A program made the translations under genes and the position numbers. Source: Anastrepha obliqua (Eukaryota > Arthropoda > Insecta > Diptera > Tephritidae). Taken from it: a DNA stretch of 64,000 bases. This document shows positions 55,930-64,000 of the stretch, piece by piece (within the stretch, counting starts at the first letter, position 1; the number at the start of each line of letters is the position of its first letter). The notes below the pieces were generated by a model, which saw nothing but the letters and a program-made list of their open reading frames with translations, had not been told where the DNA came from and made no database searches. The stretch is taken from assembly GCF_027943255.1 (NCBI RefSeq), contig NC_072892.1:117507792-117571791 (forward strand), written 5' to 3'.

Positions 55930-58100
55930 TGTGCTTTTTAGCCTGAGTGTTTAACGAGCCACCAAATCTCCTTGTGCTCCCTGGCTCGACCTTTTCCAAT
56001 TTCAATTTTAAACCGTTTTAAGAATATCGAATAGCTACCCTGATCTTTTTTATTTAACAAATTAAAAATAAATGATGCAGAAAGCATCCCTCATAAAAGA
56101 GGCATCGATCATACGTGAGACTACAGGTTAATAAACTTTATGGCTAGATGAGGGAAAACAACGACAACTAATAACAACAGAGCGCAATCCTTGGTCTTCG
56201 GACTCGTGTGAGTGAATTCCAGCGATTTGCCATGAGTGTCGAACTCTGATGAAAATAAAATAAAACTTAAATAAAAAAACTAATAATAAAAAAATATAAT
56301 AGCAAACACCCTGCTGCTAAATATGCTATTTTTAATAATATATGTGGGACAAAACTAAAAAGCTATGTCAGCATGTCAGTTGAGCATCCATTAGGCATCT
56401 GTCAAGAGGCCGTAATTTGTTTACAACCCAGTAACTTTCATATGTGCTATCTGTCATTCACACAAAAACTATTATTTCTCATTTCATTACAACACATCCA
56501 CGCAACGTAAGTATGTAACGTATTATCAAATCACTTGAGGCCTCAATTTTATCTAATTGAAAGTGATGTTGAAAGTTGTGTGAGATTGCATTGACGAAGA
56601 TATTGCATACATAAATAAATACATAAACTTTTCACACAGCAGCGAATGCATAAAATTTTCACAGCTTCTGACTCATTTCCTTGTGGTTCAAACACACTTT
56701 TCCACTGCTAACAATAGAATTTTATTGTGTCATATAAATACACACTAAGCGCAGCCACTCAGCTGCAGAGGACCTGCTCTGTAATATGAAAGAAATTTAG
56801 TATTATGTAAAGCAATATCAGATTTAAATATTTCATATATCTTTTATTGTAATATGCACCCGAGAAAAATAGTTTAAAAGGAACTTAACTGTATTGTGAA
56901 CGTTTTGTTCCAATACAGACGAAAAATTGTTTTTGTAATACATTCCAATAGATGGTGATGAACCAATAAATAATTTTCGCGTATAATACCAAGTCACATT
57001 TTGTGCACCAGCCTCGCAGTAACTAAGTCGACTTTAGTATATAAATATTTCAAGGAGACAACTTAAAATGCATTAAATATCCGCTAAGAACCCAAACTAC
57101 CAAAAACAAAACAAAAACGTTTAGTACTTACGGTAATTGAAACCAAAGCTCACATAGTTATAGTTGGCATTAATAATTGAGTGCCCAAAAATAGAGCTGT
57201 AGCAAAATTTTAGTTCATAAAAAATGGAAATTATCAGACAAACTCTTTGCAAATTTATGCCGAATCCAAGCCAATCAACCAGATAATGGACGAGTTTAAT
57301 TAGAACATTTGTTTTTATATAGTTACTTATTTAATAAACAGCCCACTACTTGTACAAGTGTACAGGTATGTAGAACACCATCGATCAGCATCTGACAGCT
57401 TCACTGGCGTACGGCATACATGGCGTATGAGTTATGCCCAAGCGAAAACAAGCATGTTGGCAGGCAGCTGACAAAATGCCGTTCTTTAAACAACTATTTA
57501 AATGGTATGTACACGTATGTATGGATGCATGCTGTGGCATGCGTTGCAGCCATCAAATTAAGTGCGACAAACTGTTAATGCTAGCCTGTTGCCTGGCAGC
57601 AGCAACCCAAAATTGTCAATAAATTATTAATGCTAACTCAGTTAATATACTTTTATGGTGCAGCAAATACGAATATAAAATGTGTTTTTCTAGGCTTACA
57701 GAACTCCTAAAGCGAATACCAATCGCGTTTGTTGGTCAAGTAAACCGCCTTGACTTTCTTAGCAAAATCTTAGTCAAGCTTCAGAAGTGTAGCACCAAGT
57801 CGCCAACGGCAGGTGGCAGAAGCTATAAGCTGGGTGGTAATTTTTATGTGAAACTGGTTGGTAACTTAAAAGTGTAATTATTCGAATTTTTATGAATTTA
57901 ACTGACGCCTTTTTAAGTGAAAAATTAGCAAATAATTAATGTTGGAATTGCAAGCAATGGTTAGTGAAGTAATTTGCTGAAACATACAGTTGTAGGCATT
58001 TAGGCAAAGATCCGGGTATATAGCTGAAGAATTATATGCGAAAAGAAGTTTAATTACATAAGCAAATTTCAATATTTGTCTTCAAATTTTATATAACATT
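55930..58100. other. 2.2 kb AT-rich stretch, no gene supported
   Basis: A 65-codon ATG ORF at 57680-57877 (LLKRIPIAFVGQVNRLDFLS) and a 62-codon one at 57434 are unrecognised. Confidence 0.35.
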
Positions 58101-58139
58101 TTTGATCACTTATGCAGCTCTTCAAAATTTCGTAATAGT

Positions 58140-58490
58140 TTTGTTAAAAGATTCGCTGGAGTATTGAGACTAGAAGTTTTCTCCCATGAATATTGCAGAA
58201 GTTGCAGAGCTGAGGAAGAGAAAGAAATAGTTGAGCACTTCCTTTGCAATTATCCAGCCCTAGTTAAAATCAGAGCAGATTGCATAGGTAAATACTTTTT
58301 CAATTCTCTTACAGGATTGTCTGGCGTGGGTTGGGATCAATTCTATTTTTCACAAGAGCCACAAATGGTTCCACAAAGGAAAGTAAATGGGGTTCCCGTG
58401 CAGCACAGTGGTATCGCAACGGACCTGTAAGGTCTAAGTGAGTTGTTCGTGCAGACCGACTACCACCTTAACCTAACCTAACCCAAGCTG
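58140..58490 (+). mobile_element. R1-type LINE 3' end
   Basis: The open frame 58164-58430 reads EYCRSCRAEEEKEIVEHFLC then NYPALVKIRADCIGKYFF, the C-x2-C-x-n-H-x-n-C block. It is followed by CAACGGACCTGTAAGGTCTA and the ACCTTAACCTAACCTAACCC terminus at 58468-58488. Confidence 0.75.
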
Positions 58491-59385
58491 TCACTTTATT
58501 CAACTATCCTGGAACCGATATGGACATATGGTATCTAACTTTCGAGTACTGCAGTTAGCTGTAGTATCGAAATACTTCAAATATTTCAGTCAAAAAGCCT
58601 CAGAATGATCTCAAACGCCCATTATTATTTCACAAATGCATAAATTCATCGTTATCTCAAGTAGGTACAATAATTGAAGAAATAAGAAAATATGGCCACA
58701 TCACATGACGCCAATCGCACTCAAATCCTCTTGTCACAGTAATATCATAATTGCAAATCCCATAACCTTCACCAGACTGAAGAGAAAGTCTGCAAAAGGC
58801 CTCAATTAGGCTAAATTATTATTTATTTTAAAACTAGTAAATGGTTGCACCACTGGGTGTATTCCACAGATGTTTTTTCTCTTAAATGATAAAATATTGT
58901 TTAATGTTTGAAAAAAAGATCGCTATAGAGAAATGGATTAAAATATAAAAAAAATCTTTTAATGCGTTGTTCTCTCGTAATTGCAAAATTATCTACCTGG
59001 CAAATATCTAACTTAAAAAAAAAGTATCGTCTAGGAATTATTCACTGCTGGCATCTAAGCGCCACTTTTGAAAGACACTTTTTTAAAAGTACTTATATTT
59101 TAGTGCCTGACTAATATTTTTGGTCAAGCCACTTCGGGAATGTGATTTATATGGAAAAAATTCTCAATATCGTATGCAAAAAATTTGTCAAAAATCGGCG
59201 ATTGAGCGATTTCGAACTGTCAACTAAAATTGAATGAGCTATAAAATTACATACCTTGAAGTTTTCTAAATTCGGATTAAAACGGTGAGAGTTTTGAAAA
59301 TAATTTTTTAAATTTTTGCGAATTTTGTACGATGATGACCATTTCTCAATTAGCCCGAGTGCTACAGGCAAGATGACATAGATTT
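58491..59385. other. AT-rich stretch, nothing recognised
   Basis: No supportable feature. Confidence 0.35.
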
Positions 59386-59389
59386 CCGT

Positions 59390-59665
59390 TAAGAATACCA
59401 TTGTAATCTGTCCTGTAGCGTTGGAGCACCTAGTGTCATGATCTAAGAAGCATCCAGATCCGCTACCAGCACCGGTTTTGGGTCCGCCGGTGTGGAAAGT
59501 ATAGTGAACTCCTGTTAATAGATTCTCTGGTCCTAACCATTGATATCTATCTCCCAGATATCATACTTCCTATTGAAGCTAACATAAGAGACCCGATTGT
59601 CCGCTGGCATCGAGAATAGTGTGTACCGGTTCGACAACTGGTGGCATATCTGAGAGTAAAAAACG
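59390..59665 (-). mobile_element. LINE RNase H fragment
   Basis: Minus strand, one frame: VVEPVHTILDASGQSGLLC, then YQWLGPENLLTGVHYTFHTG and PKTGAGSGSGCFLDHDTRCS. HTGGPKTGAGSGSG is the RNase H 'TDGSK..G.G.G' start with its catalytic Asp changed to Gly. Type R1/I by resemblance. Confidence 0.5.
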
Positions 59666-59669
59666 GGGC

Positions 59670-60598
59670 AAACTTTGGAACTTTGGAACTTTGGCTCATG
59701 AAGGTATTTTTGTATAATGAACCATACTTTATAAAAAAAAGGCAAAACAGTGTATACGCTTTTACGTAACTGTAATGATTGTAATAAAAAAATGTTTATC
59801 ATCTCAAACATATAAAGCTAAAGATTACAATAAATAGCACAGATTGGGTCACATTTTGTCAAACAAGCAAAACCAGAGCCAACCATAAATTTTTATTTAT
59901 TAGAGATGTACTACTCTTATGTGCACACACATACATATAAGTAACAGCTGCTTATGAGCAACGCCAAATAAAATAGCAAATACTCTGCAACATTATTTTG
60001 TTTGCCACTATGCAACAACATTGCAAGTCAACAACCATAGAAACGCGTACAAATATATATGTGTGCATAGGTGTGTAAGAAGACATACGTGTCTCCACGA
60101 CAACAGGCAGCACCTTGCAGCGGCACGCATCGCACAGCATAATACAACATATATATGTACGTAATAAGTTGCTACAGTGTGCGGGGTATACCCCGCCGGC
60201 AACGATGAAGATCATGTGATCTCGCCAATGGCTTCAGGTTTCCTTTCACTATTCGCTGGCAAAGCTGTTGAGCTGTTAACTTGCCAACTAACTGATGATT
60301 GTAGCTATTTCTGTTGAAGTTGCAGTCGTTCTTGTTTTTGTCGCTTTTTGTAATCATTATTGTTACTCTTTTTAGCCAACTTCAGCTGGAATGTCTGATG
60401 CTTCAAACGGCATGGCAAGCTGACAAACAGACAGACAGACGGGCAGCAGATGCCAAATCGAAATGGAGCTATGCGAAATGAGAGTGAATGTTGTGGTGTT
60501 CGCAAGCGCAGATGCGCCAAAAATCAGCGCTCAAACCACACGCACACACACACAACGCCAAACACTTGCAACTTGTAATTATACACTGCGTGTATACG
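59670..60598. other. Unassigned stretch
   Basis: Several overlapping short ORFs on both strands with no domain. GACAGACAGACAGACGG simple repeat at 60423-60440, CACACGCACACACACA at 60537-60553. Confidence 0.35.
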
Positions 60599-60599
60599 G

Positions 60600-60830
60600 C
60601 CGGTGTATGCGAATGAGTTTGTGTGTGACTACCAAATAATAGGGTGCGGGTTCGAAACCCAATGTGCACGTGTAACATCAAGTGAAAAACCATTTGACAC
60701 TTGGAGGCGGCATAAAACTGTAGTTCTCTGCATTTTTGGAACAACACCAAAACGCACAACACACAATTGGCGAAGGAGCCCGGCCAAATACCTAACAAAG
60801 GATGTAGGCGCCAATTATATTTACACATAC
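60600..60830 (+). mobile_element. tRNA-derived SINE, internally deleted
   Basis: B box GGGTTCGAAACCCAATG at 60650, then the body is skipped and the GGCGGCATAAAACTGTAG / CAACACCAAAACGCACAACA / GTAGGCGCCAATTATAT tail follows. The 119-codon ORF here is incidental. Confidence 0.65.
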
Positions 60831-60887
60831 ACACATTTCCATATATGTATATTAGGCGGGGTCGATTGGTGGGGAGGCAAAAAAATC

Positions 60888-61361
60888 GCTAGCATGCATA
60901 CAAATACATTAGGGCGGGTCGATTTAAAAATCGCTCATTGTTCTGTGAAAATCGTATTCTAGGGATCAAAATAAGAAACTTTGCCGAAGGAACCATACCT
61001 CTAAAACGAATTCTGATGTCCCCCAATTTGGGTCGAACTTTTTAGTTTATTTTCTCATGTAAAGGCCAAAAATGGTGATATTTTGAAATGATTGTATGGG
61101 GAACCCCCCAGGGGAGGTCCAGGGGGTGTGCCACTGGCATGCGTGGATCGGCCGTCCAAAGTTAGTGGGGGTCGATCATACATTTGGACTCGATTGGAGC
61201 ACTCTAAATATCCCACGTTCGACCCAAATTGGGGGACATCAGAATTCGTTTTGGAGTTCCTTCGGCAAAGTTTCTTATTTTGATCCCTAGAATACGATTT
61301 TCACAGAACAATGAGCGATTTTTAAATCGACCCGCCCTAATGTATTTGTATGCATGCTAGC
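60888..61361. repeat. Long inverted repeat, about 145-150-bp arms
   Basis: 60888-61038 and 61217-61361 are near-perfect reverse complements, from GCTAGCATGCATACAAATAC through TTAGGGCGGGTCGATTTAAA to CCCCAATTTGGGTCGAAC. The spacer is about 178 bp. A related ATTAGGCGGGGTCGATTGG at 60851 lies just outside. Confidence 0.9.
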
Positions 61362-61364
61362 TAT

Positions 61365-62390
61365 CTTTACATTCATTCAAGTCTATGTTTGCTTTAAATA
61401 CTGCCAGTAGTTTATTATGGCATTAAAGCTGTGAAAAGTTGTTGCCTTCATCTGAATGTTGGCGTTTTACGTTTTAAATTTTGTTATTGTTTTTCGACGT
61501 GTTCGTGTGTGCGGGTTTGTTTGTTTTTAATTTTCATTTTATGCAATGAAACTGTGACGGCAAGCAGTGATTACTGCCACTTTAAACGATTATGTAAGCG
61601 CATATTCAATTTTGGCATCTTTCACGTTACAGCACAGGAATGTGCCACAAGTGTTTCCTTTTCGTAATTTTTACAATTGCAATATTTTCAAATTTATATT
61701 TTGTGCCACAAAAACAAAATACTGCAAATAAATTAACGCGAAAGAAATACAAATGCAGGCAGACACTAAAATTGTTTCTATTCAACAATAGAAGAGAATA
61801 AAAACCAAATTGCAGTCATTAGCGTATAAGTGACTTTGCAAATGCATGCCTTGCAATTTCTAAACTTCCACGCCTCTACTCTTCCGTCTGTGGGGCATCA
61901 AAGTGAAACAGCATTTTCGGGCAACTTCTTTACCACTAAATTTCAATGCAGCTAAAGTGGAATGCAAAACAATTTCCTAATACAAACACTTGCATACTTA
62001 TCGCACACTCAGCTCCATCCGTCTGTCTATCTTTCATCCTAGAAGTACACAAAAACTGCTGCAACAACAGAAATTATTTACAAATATCAGCAGCATAATT
62101 AGCAATGATAATTTTCAGCGTATAACATTTCAGTGAAAAAGATCGCAATTGTTAAAAATCTTCTCTATGCGATGCTACCTAAAACAAAAGACTACGCCAA
62201 TAAACGGGCCAGATTAATTTGCACACAATGCACAAATTAGGGCTTATTTTGCAAGTTTTGTTGGCAACATTCACACCCTATGGGAATTTGTTCCACTGAG
62301 TAAAAACAATTTTTACGAGAATTTAGTTCATTCGATTGACAAAACTACCATGCGGGCAAGCGTGGGTTAGAAAGGTGATTTTAATAAAAA
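61365..62390. other. 1 kb AT-rich stretch, nothing recognised
   Basis: A 78-codon ORF at 61431-61667 has no recognisable domain. Confidence 0.35.
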
Positions 62391-62392
62391 TA

Positions 62393-63507
62393 TTAGGTTG
62401 GGGAAAAATAAGTTATTTCTGCGTAAAATTCAAAACTTTATTTTCCTTTGATTTGTTGATTTGGGTGAAATATATATCGTTTTCTTGTATAATCTGTTGC
62501 CATTTTAAAGTTAGCTTCAATATACCTCTTTCATAGTAGTATTGGTCTTCATAGGCGAAAAACTCTAGTAATCGATTTTCACATTCTTCTTTTGATACAA
62601 ATTTCTTATCACTCCGGAAGTTTTCCAATGAGAGAAAAAGGTGATAATCACTTGGTGTCAGGTCTGGACTAAATGGTGAATGCACTAAAACGTCCCAACC
62701 AAGCTCCTGGAGTTTTTGGTGAGCCACACACAACACCTCTTCTATTGGTAAATTCTGGCCATTTCTGGTCAACCGCCAACGTCAAACGGGTCAGTTGTTG
62801 ACAGTAGAGATCTGAATTTAGTGTTTAGCCATACAACAGCAAATCGTAATAAATGATTCCTTTGAAGTCCACCAAATACACAGCAGAACCTTCCTTGCCG
62901 TTAGTGCTGGTTTGGCCACGTTTTCGCACAATATTGTCGTATGTGACCCATTTCTCCCATGGGTCGATTTCGTTCCGTTTCGCTAAGTCTTCGCAGATAG
63001 AAATTCGATTCATCATGTTTTTTGGCGTTAATTGGTGAGGCACCCAAACAACGAGCTTCTGAATTTTTTTATCCAGCTTTGCACAAATGATTTAAAACTG
63101 TTTTATGGTCGATCTTTAGCTTCTGGGCGATGCTACGACTACTAACATACCAGTCAACTTGGATAACTTCTGTGATTTTATCGACATTTTCGACATCAAA
63201 AATACCTGAAGGAAATCGGCGAAACTAAAGTTGTTCTTAATTAGCTATTACATTATCGGCACCACACACACCATTCCCAGTTTAGTGGTCTGCCTTGCAT
63301 TTTCGCCTTTATCAAATAAAAACTGTAGAATGTACTAAATTTTCTCTTTGTTGACACCCATTGTTAAGACCCTGTAGTTCACAACTGATTGGAAGAAACA
63401 AAGAACGGCAAAAGAATTTCGCTTTGACAGCGAGCATAAACTTTGAGTTGTTACTCAATACAACCATCTAACGAGAAAATAATCTATTTCTTTTTTTCAC
63501 AAACTAA
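62393..63507 (-). mobile_element. Mariner element, near full length but dead
   Basis: TIR TTAGGTTGGGGAAAAATAAG at 62393 after TA; the opposite end at about 63480-63507 is a diverged complement. The minus strand reads, in broken frames, N-terminal debris (63360-63060), PHQLTPKNMMNRISICEDLA then WEKWVTYDNIVRKRG (first catalytic Asp region: VTYDN where mariner usually has TGDEKW), and QKLQELGWDVLVHSPFSPDL then TPSDYHLFLSLENF (third Asp: SPDLTPSDYHLF). Stops and shifts split it into at least three pieces. Confidence 0.8.
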
Positions 63508-63509
63508 AA

Positions 63510-64000
63510 CTCTTATATGTAAGTAGTGCTTTTAAGTAGTAATCAAACACTAATCGCACGGTAAGATGGCATAGTAGACATTATATCATAGATCTCTAGC
63601 CCGTTTCTGGAAATATTCTCGATTCAAATAATCGTTTCGACGTAACAATGACATCACTATCACTAATTGTGTTTCTGTAAAAAAATTAGTTCAATCGATC
63701 GACAACCGTGGGCCTCAACTGACGTAATCTTCAGCCTAGAAACTAACTCGATTGGAGGGGTTTCAAAGCCAAATCAATTGAAATAGGGTCCATCGTTACT
63801 CTCATTTGGCCTTGAGATGGTGGCAACACATGCTTCGTTTGTGTATGTGAATAACTCATAACAAACGCTAGCAAGGAGTTTTGTAAGCTATAGAATTTTT
63901 CATTTTTGCCTCTCAGCATGCCCCAAGACGAATTATAAGGGGCGTTTTTTTATTGCATAAGAACTAACGATATCGATAATTATGGTTTGACAGCTGAGAA
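63510..64000. other. Window end, nothing recognised
   Basis: AT-rich, no ORF of interest. Confidence 0.35.

Noticed and set aside
60603..60962. 119-codon plus ORF and 121-codon minus ORF overlapping it
   Set aside because: They run through a SINE and into an inverted repeat; the reading is repeat sequence, not a gene.
61092..61290. Overlapping 63- and 64-codon ORFs
   Set aside because: They lie across the spacer and right arm of the long inverted repeat.

Overview
The window looks like AT-rich chromosomal DNA from a true fly (Diptera), most probably a tephritid fruit fly. The evidence is the following: short introns with fly-type splice sites; a tRNA-derived SINE whose sequence I associate with tephritids; and a dense, decayed load of Tc1/mariner, I/R1/Jockey-type LINE, Helitron/Helentron and Tigger-like remnants. 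The species call is inference. No bacterial genes, CRISPR arrays, operons or rRNA are present. I saw no convincing LTR retrotransposon.

Only two host genes can be supported. (1) Plus strand, 5131-7258: the last four exons of a JmjC/cupin-like 2-oxoglutarate dioxygenase with a complete iron-binding triad. Its 5' end lies upstream or was not recognised. A mariner remnant, itself broken by a SINE, sits in its first visible intron, and the (TAA)n tail of a LINE ends about 11 bp before its first visible splice acceptor. (2) Minus strand, 36687-33855: a three-exon model for a small secreted protein of about 142 residues, built here from splice sites, reading-frame phase and an excellent signal peptide. 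Its large second intron contains an I/R1-type LINE fragment. I do not recognise its family.

Layout. 1-5130: a long inverted repeat, a SINE, two adjacent TIR elements (families A and B), a Helentron endonuclease remnant, a mariner remnant and an I-type LINE. 5131-7258: the JmjC gene. 7500-13860: a Tigger-like remnant split by a SINE, LINE fragments, facing SINE heads, and a Helentron remnant split by a LINE tail. 13860-24800: mostly single-copy-looking AT-rich DNA with an inverted pair of Tc1-like remnants and a LINE/SINE patchwork at 20905-22668. 24800-33460: a Tc1-like element, three LINE 3' ends and a 52-bp minisatellite. 33850-36690: the secreted-protein gene. 37700-44950: more Tc1/mariner, a SINE, and a Helentron carrying a 120-bp minisatellite with a 240-bp higher-order pattern. 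46600-55930: LINE pieces, family A and B elements, a SINE, an intact TIR element with a 194-codon ORF that lacks the catalytic domain, and a mariner remnant. 58100-63510: LINE ends, a SINE, a 150-bp-arm inverted repeat and a mainly intact-length mariner remnant.

The genes do not form a pathway. The biology visible here is transposon invasion, internal deletion and nesting around two ordinary genes. All family calls were made by eye from translated motifs and terminal repeats, so boundaries of decayed elements are approximate.
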